Assembly: GCA_025618425.1 (NCBI GenBank)
Contig: CM046836.1
Coordinates: forward strand, 27,794,140 to 27,858,139
Reading direction: 5' to 3'
Length of the DNA stretch: 64,000 nt
Source: Heliocidaris tuberculata
Lineage: Eukaryota > Echinodermata > Echinoidea > Camarodonta > Echinometridae
Shown here: positions 1-14,146 of the stretch, piece after piece
Layout of the letters: each line of letters starts with the position of its first letter
Position numbering within the stretch: the first letter of the stretch is position 1
Translations under genes and position numbers: made by a program
Notes under the pieces: model-generated
Seen by the model: only the letters and a program-made list of their open reading frames with translations
What the model was told of the DNA's origin: nothing
Databases searched by the model: none

Positions 1-555
1 TTTCCGGGCAGCCTGGTATGATGCGTTCTTCCTATATCTGCATTGTAATCATATCAAAAAGTTTTTCAAGGTGTTCATCTATATAAGATTTTTTACAAAG
101 ATTTAATTGAAGATTTGGTCATAACAACTAAACATTTCTTATTAATTTGCCAAGATATGTAACTTGGGTGATTTCATTTTTAGAAGTAAAATCTAGAGAA
201 TGCATTTTGATAATAATTGTAAAGGCTATTCAATAAATCAACTACGTGTTCTAGATTAATCCTTTGTGTTTCCCCGAAAAATCAGAATTGTCGTGGCACA
301 AATTTCGACCTTTTTTTTAACACTTGACAGAGGATTCAAAGGTCGTGAGGCTCACCTACCTACTACCCGGGCCTTTTGATCGACTCAAACCCTTAAATGC
401 ATTGGTTTTCATAACAAAAGCTCTGCGAAAGCCATGGCAGTGTTGGCTTTTCTATTTAAATCTTTGGGAAAAAATTACTTTGACATGCAATTAATATCAT
501 TACAAATAAGTATCATATTAGTATTCAACACAATTGCGTTATAAGGGGGAAATTA
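1..555. other. 3' flank of gene A, nothing recognised
   Basis: AT-rich sequence with no convincing open frame, RNA gene or inverted repeat. May be 3' UTR or intergenic. Confidence 0.4.
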
Positions 556-576
556 TTTATTTTTAATTAATTTATT
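556..576 (-). promoter_or_regulatory. Polyadenylation signals of gene A
   Basis: Two AATAAA hexamers read on the minus strand (at 576-571 and 561-556), about 100-120 nt after the gene A stop codon. Position and sequence suit the 3' UTR end; the actual cleavage site cannot be seen. Confidence 0.5.
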
Positions 577-677
577 CACGCTTATCTAACCAAGTAGCCT
601 CGTCAGTGAATAAGATATGTTTTTATACATGAGGGACTTTCATACAATTACATTTGGCATAATACAATGTATACACA

Positions 678-991
678 TCATAATACAATGAATAAAGACG
701 AATTAATCAAAAGCGTCACCTGCCTCTTATGGTACAACGCAACACCCAGAAGGAGAATGACGATCACAACTACCAAAATGCAGATGATGACAATGATGAC
801 TGTGGAACGGTTCGATCCCTCGGGTTCGCTATTGGTCATTGTATTGACGATATTATCCTCTACAACAGGTAGGGTAATGTTGGCGATAGAGATGGCATAT
901 GAGGTGGTGCTGACGAGATAGGATGCAATGGCTTCACTACCACTCAGGACAGCTTCCAGGAGAAGATCTTGAGAGATGTAATCGGGATCGA
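678..991 (-). CDS. CLCA: Gene A exon 19: membrane helix and C-terminus
   Basis: Acceptor TTTCAG, phase 1. Encodes a juxtamembrane part with potential N-glycosylation sites (NIT, NRS), then a strongly hydrophobic helix of about 24 residues starting STVIIVIIC. It ends with YHKRQ and a short tail to TGA at 680-678. A CAG/GTGACG donor-like site sits right after HKRQ, so the true C-terminus could be spliced to another exon. Confidence 0.85.
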
Positions 992-3900
992 CTGAAATGT
1001 GAAAAAAGAGGGGGAATTTCAGCTTATTCCTGAATCAGTCGAAAGCTTAAATTTTGGCTTCGGAAAAAGAAATAAATATTTAAGAGAGGGAGGGGCTACG
1101 GAGGTAAATAGATGTATATTGGCTTGATATGATGAAAACAGTTTGACCATAATGACGGAACCCAAACATAAATTCACTAAGGTATATCGAAATTCTTGCT
1201 ACAGAATATGTACCGAGAGATTTGGAAAGAAAATTTTAATTTGAATTTCCAATCATTTCAATGTATATGATATCGTGGTTCCTCAATATATATATATATA
1301 TATATGTTTCTGTATCAGTAGTTCATGAATATCGATTTATTTTCTATCTCATTAAAAAGGGACCTTATTTCCTAAATTTACCATTAGTAACAGGTAGTAT
1401 ATAGTATGCCCAAATAACAATCAGTTACATATATTTTGTATAATGAAGGCTTTAAGTGTTTTAAAATTGAGTAGTTTAGAAACTGCAAATTATGGTCAGT
1501 CAGGAATAGGAGTCTAATCACACCCCCAAAAGACATGCGTGTTCTTTATCAATACAAATGTAAACGTTATAACTATGCATGTACTTTAGTAATTAAGAAA
1601 GAACGTCACATAAGTAGCACCTTATCATCAGGTGCCTTTCTTTTTAATTCAAATATAAAATGGAGCTACCATTGCCAAAGAAGAAAAAAAAAACTGACCG
1701 GATCGTCTTCGGACTGTCGTATGGTCATCTCGTCTATATCGCGACAATGGACCTGACGCATCAGAGCAGACATCTGGGGCAGCCGGTCGAAGAGCATAAA
1801 CAACGAAAGAACATTTGTATAATTGATCATCATCACCTCCTTTCTTTCCTTCGATTATTGGATATCCGTCAGCAACCTTCACGTCATTTTCTGTAACAAA
1901 CTCGATCTTTATAGACTCGCTGCAAAGTGGTAAAGGAACAAAGGAATAAAAGGCGCTATTGATTTACCTATCTCAGTCCTGAATGATGAAACAGGGAATT
2001 CTAGGTAGATCAATGGTATCTCTTACTTAAATCACTGTATTTGTGACCCAACATCACAAAACCAAGAAAATGTCGCCAGAGATGATTTTTATTGCTGTTT
2101 GGATCTGATTTAGAAAGATATTATCAGCTTTAAAAGATATACACCAGTAAATCATCACAATTTGATCTTAATGTCCAGTCCAAAATGTTGGAGTCTGTTG
2201 AAACACTCTCACTCTCGAGATATTATGTATGAAAGGACACTCTCTCTTTACTAAATGATAATCTGATAGAAATCAAATAAACTTGAATAAAACATCAAAC
2301 CCATTACACATTCACCTTAAAATCTTTCCTCTTTCGGGACAGCATATGTCAAAATTGTTGGTGCAGAAGAGGTTCAGTTGTTGTGTCACAGATGAACATA
2401 GAGGGCCAGTACTATCCTGCCACTTTATATGGAGAACATTTCGAAAGGAAACATGAAAACCTGAACAACTGGATTTTTTCACAGAGGGAAAAGGAAATAC
2501 ATGGATTACGAATAACTGTATATAATCCAATAATTGTATGTAATCCCTCAGACAGTCAAATACTGCACAAAGCTAATCAGAAACTGAAATGTACGCTGCA
2601 GAATCAGACTTAGATTTTATCTGTACAAACAGTACAAAAATGGATCTATTAGTGAGGAACAACCGGCCTATGCCCCCGCCCTCACCAACATCCTTCAAAA
2701 CCAATGTGGCATTTGATAACCATTTTATTATCAATTCATTTAAATTGTGGGCTTACTTGCTTGCTTGTTAGAATATTTTCTTACCATATGCCCCACCCCC
2801 TTCTTCCCCATTTATAAAGAAAATGGTATATTACCTCCATTTGGTCCCCTTGAAGATCGATTTGTACACCATTCCTCAGTTGTGACTTCACATCTAATTA
2901 AGATTGAAATGATATAAATCGCACGAGTTAGTAATGAATTCAATATAAACGGCAAGAGTATAAATCTCAAGATATTTTTGTAAGTTCAACAATGATGTAA
3001 ATTACGCTTGTAGCCCATGCTAAAGCATGATTTTTTAACTTTAACATCAGGAAACATTGTCATTATTCAATTGATTGCGAATATCTCAAGTAAAGCAGTC
3101 ATGCAAGTCTAAATAAATATTGTCGGGAAAGAGTTATTTGAAAATGAAATTTTATTGTCAAATAGGAAGAAAGTATTTCGAACAAGCTCTAGCGTAAGAG
3201 CAACCAATCTTACATGGAAACGCAGACAAATTTTTAATTTAAACTGTTAACTAAACTTACATTCGCAAAATTCTCCCGGGAACTCATCAGAGCAAGAACA
3301 TGAGCACGAGCTCTCATCCAAAGTCCCGCCATTACGACACACCATCCCATTACATGGGCCAATGGTCGGGGGCGGTGTGGGCGGTGGAGCTGTTGGGATG
3401 ACCCTCCTGAAAGTCGCTACACCTAGATTAGAGACCGGACTCATCTTGCCCGCGTCATCCGTTGCCCGAAGAGCAATTGCGTAAGAGAAGGTTGTAACTG
3501 TTGGCAAGTCGGGCACTTTTATGACGTATTCTTCTATTGATCCAAATGGTTTTGGACGAGACGTGTTTCCCTTCAAAATTCGCCACGGTTCGAGTTTTGT
3601 TGCGTTGGGAAAATCGGCCAGAAGCAGTGCAGAAGAGTGCGATATTCTAATGTCATAAGACATGGCTTTACAATTGAATGGAAAAGATTACTTTATATTA
3701 ATATTTTGTTAAAAGATTTACCGTCATGCTTAATCTTGCTTTCCTGTAACTCTGGCCTATATCAGACATGGGCTTTTCCCAACAATGAAAATTTAAGGAA
3801 ATGACATAAACATGCCTATTTAAGAGTTTCATTGAACTGAAAAAGTTCATTTTTGTCATGTTTTCTTCGGATCAGGCGATTTCTTGTCACGGGGGGGGGG

Positions 3901-6900
3901 GGGGGGGGGGGGGACTAGCCTTTACTCATTATTTGCTATACATTTGTATTCAGTCTTCAAAATCTCCCCCCCCCCCCCCCTTGGATCGCCGGCCCTACTT
4001 CAAATGACATCATTACCAAGGTAAAAATGCATTTCAATACCCAGTGCTTTTCCCCTTTAGATGTTCTAGCTCACAAAAGCACAACAGGTTCTATAAATAC
4101 ACTCATAAACTTTTCTTTCAAAGCTTGAAAATTTCTGACATAGGGGTTACATTGTACATTCAAATGTATTATTCAAATTTATAAAAATGAAAAGCCTGTG
4201 ATGCCACTGTTATCGCAGAAGGCCGTGTTCTTTCCTTACTACAAGAGGTTTTTGCTGGACAGAACAACAATAAAGCATTGTGATAAGAAAGTTTTAAATT
4301 GAACCTATGGTTCGCTACTCCTAAAGTAACTGAATTTCATCTTAACCTCATTTCTATCATTTTTTAAGCAAATGAAGCAATGTGGAAAATGCTCACTTCG
4401 GCTATCGGCACAGATCAATACGTTTATTCGATAAGTTCGAGTATACCAATTTTAGATTCCTCGTTATGTGCTATAGGAAAAAGAAAATAAATGATCTAGA
4501 GGCCATTCTTCAAAAGGCTGGGATTTACATCATTACAATTAATAGTTACGATATGAGACCATATAGAAAGCTTTGATCAAAATATATCTCACCAGTTCCT
4601 GTGTCTAGATCATCGCCTGGTGCAGTCCAGGTCAGGACCACAGAAGTGTCATTAACAGATGTCATCTTGACCCGCAGGTCCTGGACCCGGTTCGGTGGGA
4701 ACAGGTCTTGTCCCGGTGTAAAGCCTGGTGGAAGGCTTGGGACATTGGTAGAACCTGCTGAAGAACTTCTAGTAAAGGGTGCCGCTTTTTCAAACACCAA
4801 GGTCTCAAAGACTCGATCTCCCGGAAGGCGTACGGTATAGTTTCCTTTGGTAGAATGAAGAACAGGTTGTTTCACATGATTCGGCTTTGTTTTAATTTAA
4901 CTGGTATAATTTTTTTTTTTTTTTTTTACTGACTTAATAAACTAAACAAATTATAATCAAAATGAATGATTTAGATTGTAGAATGTATAACATTTCAAAA
5001 TGCATCTTCATTGTTAAAGGTATCGTACAGTAGTGGGAAAGGTGGATATTTAACTACTTTGTCAGCTGGAATGGAAATTATTACATATACTGTTGTGAAA
5101 TGATTAATTTCGAACATAGGTGACGTTTGTTTGAAGAAAAATGGTTTAGAAATGGCTAAAATGTCCAAAAAAATAAACATCGAATTACAAGCGCGGTACC
5201 GCGTTTGTAATTTGATGTGAAAACAGTGTGTGTAACAAGTGTGTGCGAACCGCTATGCGCCGTTGAGCCGGGAGCGTCGGGGTAGGTGGTCCTTAGCGAG
5301 GGTATAAGGTAACCGTTGATATTCGATCATTTGAATTATTTTACTGAAAATCACCGGAAATCATGAATAGAATACCGGGTTGTCTCACTCATGTATCTTT
5401 TTATTGAAGCCGAACAATACGAGACTATATTTGAGCAGTTTCATGCCAACTTTCATTTTTCTTACCACTACTGTTTATTACCTTTAAAGACGCATGAACA
5501 TATTTTGGAGCATTAATTGTTATCAATCTGAAACATGAAATCACACACATTAGACATATAATAATTTGTGTCACTTCCAAAGGAAAATAAGCCAAAAAAC
5601 TGACGATTAGTTTGTTGTCTCAGGAAATCATTTTACGTTCCTTCTTTAAAGCTTTATTTGACAATTTTACCATTACACGTCTGTCCTCGTAAGAATGGCG
5701 AAATATCACAAACATTTCTAATTTTTTTAGCTCTTGTTTGCTCTCTTTTCTTTATTTGTTGTTTGTTAGTTTTTCCTTTTGGGGGGGGGGGGGGCTTATA
5801 CAGAAGATTTAATGATATGCGTTATTTATCCATACCTATTGATCCATCTGATACCACCCGTCCATCTTCAGTGATATTTATAAAAGCTGGTGCAGGAGAA
5901 CGTCCAGATCCTCCCAAGATCAAGGCATTGCCATCATTCTCCGCTGTGATACCAATACCGTAATATCCGTTTCTACTGAAGTTGAGGAAAGAGCGAGTGT
6001 ACACACCGTCATTCGCAGTCACATCCGCTCCTTTGTGACAAACAAAAACGATTCAAATTTGTACATCTCAAATCATAACAATTTATGGCATTTCACTCCA
6101 AAAATTCAAATAAAAAGGAGTATCATAAACAAACATAGGAGAAGTGTAGGCGCATGATAAAGACTGTAAATTTCGTATACAAGGGTAGAGTATGTAGAGA
6201 AGGCTAAACAAGTTAATTTAATTCTAATTTAAAGGCAAATCTTAGCAAGAATTAGAGATTCCAAAAATTGCATGCACATTAAATGTGTAAAATAAAGCAT
6301 AAAAACAAGATCTGTATATTGTAGTCGTAAAAATGATATGGGGAGGAGAGTAGAAGAGGGGGAGAGAGGAGGAAGATAGAGAAGGGATGGTTGGAATCAT
6401 TTTGGTAAATTCAAATCAATTTGCTCATCATACAAAGAAGACCGTCACTTCACCTGCACCATTGTCAAGAAGATCGTACGTCACAGGATCACCCCCTGGT
6501 CTCTCGACAGTGGCTTTGACGGTTGCATTGATGACAGGTCGGGTGCCTTTTGTGACCTCAGCATATGTTATCAGTGCCTCAATGTCTTCAGATTGGTTCA
6601 AGACCGAATCACTGGTGTATGACTTGACAGATATAACGCCTTCACTTTGCACTTCTTCTTGATTAGGTCGGGAATAGACCGAAAAGGTCACAGACTGTGT
6701 ACCCGAATATGTGTTTCTAATGTGATACAACCATTCACCACTCTATGTGAAAAAAAAAAGGTTAGATTCGGGGAAGAGCGAGATCGTAATGATTGTTTAT
6801 GTCGGCTTTTCATAACAGCGTGCAAGAGGTGCGATCCCGGGGGGGGGGGGGGGGGAGGGGGTGCGGGGGGACGTCCCCCCCCACGGAAATTTTGAAGACT

Positions 6901-9777
6901 GAAAAAAAAAAAATAATTGTATAGTAAATAATAAGTAAAGGCTGCAGCACCCTATTTAGGTCCTCAAGTGCTGTGAAATGCAAACTTTCACTATTCAAAT
7001 TCGGAAATTTTCTAAGTGAGTCGCTACATTCTCTCGCATACTAGTAATCTACTGTACAGTATTGCTTGAGATCTCTAAAACGTATTACTAAGGTAAAAAG
7101 CATTACTAAGGTAGAAGTTCCCCTGTGCAACAGGTAGACAACGTAAGCGCCTATTAGACCTATTGTAGGGTCAGCAATCCAGGGGAGAACAATATTCAAG
7201 GTTTGCCCCCCCCCCCCCAAAAAAAAAAAAAAAAATAGAAATACCCGCTCTTCTGTGTAAATTTAGCTCTTGGATTAGCCTGTGTGATCAAAAGTGCTCT
7301 AAAACTGTGTTCACTTTCTCCCTTCGTCGCCATCCGACCTTGCAAAATAATAAAATAATATAGATTCTAATATTTATTGAGGAATTCGCCGAAATACAAA
7401 GTTTTTATGCTTCAAAATGCAATTCGGGGGGGGGGGCGGACGCGGAAATGTTAATGACTGAAAAAAAATTGTAGAAAAGATTCAATGGTCTAAAATGCTA
7501 AAATTCACTATAACTCAAAACAAGAAATTTTCTTGATCGGTCGCTACGCTCCCTTGCATACTAGTACTTGATTTATTTTTTTTGTTGTTGATTCACTTCA
7601 CACTGTCAGGGGCAGCGATTTCTCGTCATGGCCGGGGGGGGGGTGTCTGTGACGGTATACCCCCCCCCCCCCCCCCGCCGTGACAAGGATAACTTTACCA
7701 ATTGTATTACGTTAACAACGTGCTATTGGGAGTAGTGAAAAGTCAAGGTGATTTGTTTGTTGTTGTTTTTTTACATTATCATTTCTTTATTTAAATTTAC
7801 ACTACGAATAAACTATTTTTTCAACAGGATATTTATCTTCAAAATTGTATTATGAGTAGTGGCATATATTTTTCGATATCATTTCCTTTTTAGGCACTAT
7901 AAGGGAAAACTAATTTTTAAAATATTTGTATACATCATACAAATACATGAGCTTAGCTTCTTAATGACGATATTACCTGTGCCCTACCGTCGATAAAAAC
8001 GTTGATAACTCTCCTCTGCGCATCTTGGTTGTATTCCGGGCTGCCAGTGGCTATCGTCAGCCCATTCGGCTGGGTAATGGTTAGCGTAACACCTAAATAT
8101 ATGAATAAAGGCCACTGCACACCTTACGATGGGTCTGCGATCCGATTTCAGAAGAAAATTTAATATCATTTGACAAATCATTTGAAAACGAAAAATATTT
8201 TTGATTGAGTGTCTGAATAGTCACACAGATAGTAAAATCGACAATACGGCCTTTACCGAGTTTTCTAGTCGGTGGAATGGCCAAATCGGCTCCGAGTCGT
8301 AGTGACGTCACAAAAATCGTACGACTGCCTGCGATTTGAAACTAATTTTGCCCTTATTCCCTGTAGAAAGCTGACAGCTCATCAAAACCCTATGTTTAGT
8401 ATTTAGATTGCTTTTAAGAACCTGAATAGGATAGATTTCATTTTGTTTAATGCCAATATTTGATGCCATAGCGATTTATTTAACAAATCGGATCGCAGAC
8501 CGATCGTAAGGTGTGCAGTGGCCTTAAGAATCATAGTAATTAATTGTACAGATTTGCCTTTGGTCCATCTATCACATTATCATTATCTGAGTGTTTCGAA
8601 ACTAAGTACTTGTACCAATATTCTTCTTTTTTTCCTGAGGTATGATTGCAATTTAAACATTGTAAATACATTATTATACCTAAACCCAATCACTTTGAAA
8701 TGGTAATATCTAATTCCGGAATAAACTGACGGGAAAAGATTACCAGGGGGCAGATTGGGAGATTTTTTGTGTGTTTTGTTTTGTTTTTTGTTTTTTGTTT
8801 GTTTGTTTTTTGTTTGTTTGTTTTTTGGAGGGGTTGCTGTAAATAGGCCTCCTCTGCATTAATATAATGTATATTACTTTAATATTTCATTCAAAGAAAT
8901 CCATACCTGTCTATACGAAAGCATCGTTGTGATTGTAAACAACCTAATTACTTTGATGTCAACAGTTCGTCCCTGTTTTCACGAAGTGACGGTAATGAGG
9001 AAAAACGCATAATTACAAACTATGGCGATAACGTCAACAAGAAAATACATATTAAAAGGATTTTCTGTTTTCACGAAGTGACGGCTTACAACCGTCCCGT
9101 ATGTTTTACGTGTGCGGCTGAGATCCTGCACTTCGTGAAAACAAAGAAGAGCGAGTCCTGGAATTGACTTTGTGTTTTCACGAAATGACGGTTAAAAGCG
9201 CGGTGATCAAGTCCCATATGTTTTACACGCGAGCGGCTGAGATCCGTCACTTCGTGAAAATCCGTCACTACGCCTCCTCGGAATTTTGTGTTTTCACGAA
9301 ATGACGGTTATGTAGCTCATTTCCCCCCAAAATATAAACAAATAGGCAAATGATTAAACATAGAACTAAACACTGAAATATGATCTATCCTAGGATATAA
9401 AATTTATTCACCCTTCATACATTGAGGTTGAGATAATGCTTTAAAACTTTGAAAGCGATTTATTCAAAACTAACTTTCTTTTAGTTGCGCGCTCATCCGT
9501 CACTTCGTGAGAACTGTAACGAGTTTTATCCTTACCAGATATTGCATCGGATCTCTGAGTGTAGGTTACAATAAACTGAGTCCCAAAGCCAACTGAAGGA
9601 TCAATAAGAATACGTCCGCTTTTCGTCCCTCTTCTACCAAGAGTGAAACCCTCAGCAGAAAGCTTCGAAGAAAATAAATTGTAAATGGTAGATAACAGGC
9701 ACTCAAACCTTTCTAGGAGCCTATGTTTTAGTCCTGATCCCCCCCCCCCCATAAAATATGTAGTAATAATAATAATT

Positions 9778-9808
<31 letters not shown>

Positions 9809-12800
9809 TAATAATAATAATGATAATAATAATAATGATAATAATCGAATAATAATTATAATAATAGTAATAACAATATAATAGTTATGATTATAAAAGT
9901 AATGATATTGAATAAGTAGGTTTTTTGTACATGCTGTTGGTACTTCAAAGGTGATGAACCGTAAACAAGATTTGCCCTCTACATTATCCATTAATACTAA
10001 GGCCTATCTTAGATTAAATACTTTGAATACATTTCCTTTTAGAGTTTTGTTTTTCCTCTGAAGACTTGGTAGCAAAATAGGGACTATTCAGCCCCTAGCT
10101 GTATATTCTTACTTTTTCACGTCCCCTGTAGGAATCATCTGTCTTACATCTATCAGCTGTTTTGGTCAGAGATGTGATAAGTTCAGCTGTCGTGCCACCA
10201 TCGCCATAAGAGAACGAGAATCCCCCTAAAACGAAGAGTGATGAAATTGTGCATTTCACTCCACACGCTAAGAGGACATTTCAGTCAGAATAACACACAC
10301 ACTCCCAACTTCCTCAATTTACGTCATACTAAATCACAAAACAACGTCTACTATTACAGAAACAAAACACAGTGCATTAGATAAGAGCAACAGCAGATAT
10401 TCACTATCCGCTCTGTTTTATATTCAATCTCTCGTTAAATGATAACCATGATAGCGTAAAACGATAAAGTACTTGAACACATTTTATGCAGTGATGTCAT
10501 GAATAACCTTGAAATCAATAACATCTGATCAGATGCACAGTAATTGACGACAAACAACAGCTCGACGTTACCCTGTTTTCTGCGAGGCGTTTGACAAGGT
10601 TCGCAATACACATGATAATACCAGGGAGGTCCTAGGCCTGATTAAACACTGCAAGAAACGGGTCTAATGCATCTAGGGTAGCATCACCAATAAATTACCG
10701 ACTTCTTCAACGATCGGAGATAATAAGTTGTTCTTGAAGGATCTAACTCATGAACTGCGCAAGTCACGTCTGGAGTACCACAATGGTGGGTCATTTGGCC
10801 ATTACTTTTCCCGTTGTTCACCAATGAAACACGTGAGTATGTTTCCCCTGTTTGCACTGTTCGCCTGCATATTGAATTTGAGGATCAACACAGATGCTCA
10901 CTCAAAACAGCGGCAACATGATCTTCATACTCTGCAAACGTGGGAGAATGAATGGCTTATGATATTCAACTCCCGGCAGTGCTGGGTCTTAGTACGTGAA
11001 GTCAACAAAAGAAAGCGTGGACCTTCAACAAAACTTGAAACAGCATTTATATTGCGAAATATCTAGGCATTCATCTCAAGAGCAATCTTAATTTTCGAAC
11101 CACATCTAGCTTTATTAAACCAAGCTTTAACCAAGAAAACCCAGAGAAGACAAAGACACTGTCTAACTATTCTTTATTGCTCCCTATCGTGTAATATGTC
11201 AACACTGTGTGCAGTTCCATTTTTTGTTTTAAAAACGTCTTACCTGTTTCTGAAGAAACGTTGTTGAGTTTATCGTACGCACCCTGTCCTATTGCCAGAG
11301 TGTTGACCCTCACACCATTTGTCATTACAGTCCGTAGTACGGGATGAGTAGCAAAGCCACTATCGGCTCCATCACTCATCAGAAGAATGTCTCCTCCATC
11401 AAGCTTCCGTGATGGATGCTCTTGCAGCACCTGTATAAGATGATTGCGGTTTGCATTAGCGATAAGAGGGGGGGGGGGGGGGGCTTAAAGGCTCTTTCCC
11501 TCTGTGTGTGTGTGTATTTAGAGAGAGGTGCATTTGCCAGTTTTTGCCTCCTGGCCTTCTTTAAGTTTGTTTGTTTTTGTTTTGTTTTGTTTTGTTTTGT
11601 TTGTTTGTTTTTGCTAAATCAAATAGAATGAAACAAATAATAATAAGCAAATCAACAAAATTTAAGACAACAGAACAGAATTATCATTAAGCTGGCAGCA
11701 TATCAAACGGATAAATACATGTTGTAAATCAACAGGAATAAGTGAAATTGAAAAATATATGATTCGTCAAAAGTAAGTTAACTTATCCTGTTCCGGTCGG
11801 ACGCACCCATGTACTATATGTTTAATTTACATTTGCCCCGGGCTCCGTACCATTATTGGTCTACGATTTTCCGTGCGAATTTTGGGCATCGTAGATGGCT
11901 ACGGGCCACGGTGATTGTGTTCACATTATCTACGAGCATCGTGCCATTTCTTGCATTGGCCCGCGGGGGCAGGCCGGGGAAAATCAGTACAGAGGCTGCT
12001 CAGAGATTTTATGGAAATCGTGCAATTTCAGTGCAGTTGCCATAAAAGCCCATCTGAAAAAAAAATGTTTATCCCATTCCAGACAAATAATGAGAACAAA
12101 ACAAGGTTATATGCGGTATTCCGTGGTTTAATAATTCGAGTAGCATTATCAAGATAGAATCCGCTCCATAAAATTCCATAATCATTAACGATAACCATGA
12201 CATAATTTCGTATCGTACTTCATACAATATCATATATTGATTGTTGAGGCCTCCTGAGATATATTTCCAACGAGCCCAGGCTCTTTGATTTTCATTGTAT
12301 ATCAATCTAGGATTCGTAATGAAACTTCCTCAATTGAAAACTCGTGGCAAGATTTCTCAGCTTGCCGCAATAAATCCCATTTTGGAAAATAATTGGTTAA
12401 CTAATTCAGGAACAAAAGGCAAGATTTCTCAGCTTGCAAAGTCTCCAAAATTAATGGCAAGATTTCTCAGCTTGCCCAAATCCATGACAAGATTTCACAG
12501 CTCGCCCTTCCCACGTAAATTTCGTGGCAAGATTTCTCAGCTTGTCACGTGGCCAACGTAGGGCTTATCAAAATCCATCCACGGCCAATTTGCGACAAGA
12601 TTTCTCAGCTTGTCACAACCTACCTGGCAAACGTGGGATATAATATGCATTCTTTTTCGATTGTTCCAAAACCAAATTCGAACCCTTCATCTCAGGAAGC
12701 CTCTTGTTATACACTGTTTTGATTTACAAAATAATGTAAGCGTACTGAATATCAGAATGTGATGTTATAAATTAATGCCCAATTAAGAGGGAATTTTTGG

Positions 12801-14095
12801 ACGCGCTCCAGCAAGGGAAAAACGCCCGACCCCAAAAACACCTGTTGCCAAAAGTGTAATAAATAAAGTCATAAAAGTGGTGAAAAGTGTACCAAAATAG
12901 TGAAAAGGGTGTCGGACGGAAATTCCCTTGCGGCTCACTTTAAAGTGCAACCAAGCTTATTGCTCCAGAGCGCGAATACAAACCAAAAAGAATTACACTG
13001 AGGCCCCATCCTGTTATGGTGGATGTGTGGGGAGGAGGAGGACAAATTTATTGTACGAAAATTGGTAGTAGCAAGCAGGGAAAGTAAAAACATGCTACTC
13101 GAATAAGACCACGAAGAAAAGTGGGAGAGAAGTTGGAAATCTCCACCGCCGAGCCTGGTTTGCATAAACAAGCTCGTAAAAAGGGGGAGCACCTGTTCCG
13201 CCCGGCCTTGGCGGGCGGGGGGACTTCCAACTTCATCCTTGGTGTCTAGACTTGGGATAACGGCTTATTAACGCATTTCATACGTTAAAAGGTATTAACC
13301 CGTCTCAAGGCGGTTCCACGCCATGTGGCGGGAGCTGTGGGGCTGCAGCGGGATGACTGCTCAGTATAACGGGTACTGCACGGGCAGCGAGCGGAAACCT
13401 TGCGATAGCTGTGCGATGGCCGTGCAAATGTCCCACGAGTCTGCAATCTCTGTACGATTTCCTCCCCCCCCATGTTCACCATGTTTGCTGCACGATCATC
13501 GCAAGGAGGCCTCGTGATGTCGTTAGGGTCATTGTGCAATGCCACCTACGACATATCTACGGGCTACGGGTTCACGATTTTTTTATTATTTTTTTTTTCA
13601 AATTTGTGTAACTTCCCGCGAAAAAAAATCGTAGAGGTTGTGGAGCCCGTGAATCCGTACGAAAATCTCACTGCCGTTTCCTGCATCCGCACCACGGCCA
13701 CCGGAAAAGGGGATACGGGCAGGATACGGGTTCCGTAGACCAATCGCAGGCCAAATGTAACATATAGGCATTACCTGTATATTACACGCCCTCTACTCGA
13801 CTCCCTTATTGCTATTTTTGCACAGAACGCCCTACACAACACATCCGAGACAACACATACATTTCCTTTGACTTCAAAAGTGAGGTAATTCTTACTTTGC
13901 TATTATTGAGCTCCTTTATTGTTCTTTTCTTTTACTTCTGCCGATTCAAATCTTTTCAATTTCAGTAATATTAAAAATTGTAGGGGTCATTGAGTTCAAT
14001 TACAAATTTATTTTGTGATATAAAGATGGTACTGAATAATGAAAGAGTAGTATGGGATATCAATAAAATTCATAATGACTTCGGTTTGTTTATTA

Positions 14096-14146
<51 letters not shown>

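Noticed and set aside
9086..9268. CRISPR-like array in the CACGAAGTGACGG cluster
   Set aside because: Repeats alternate in orientation with irregular spacing, and the organism is a eukaryote with introns.
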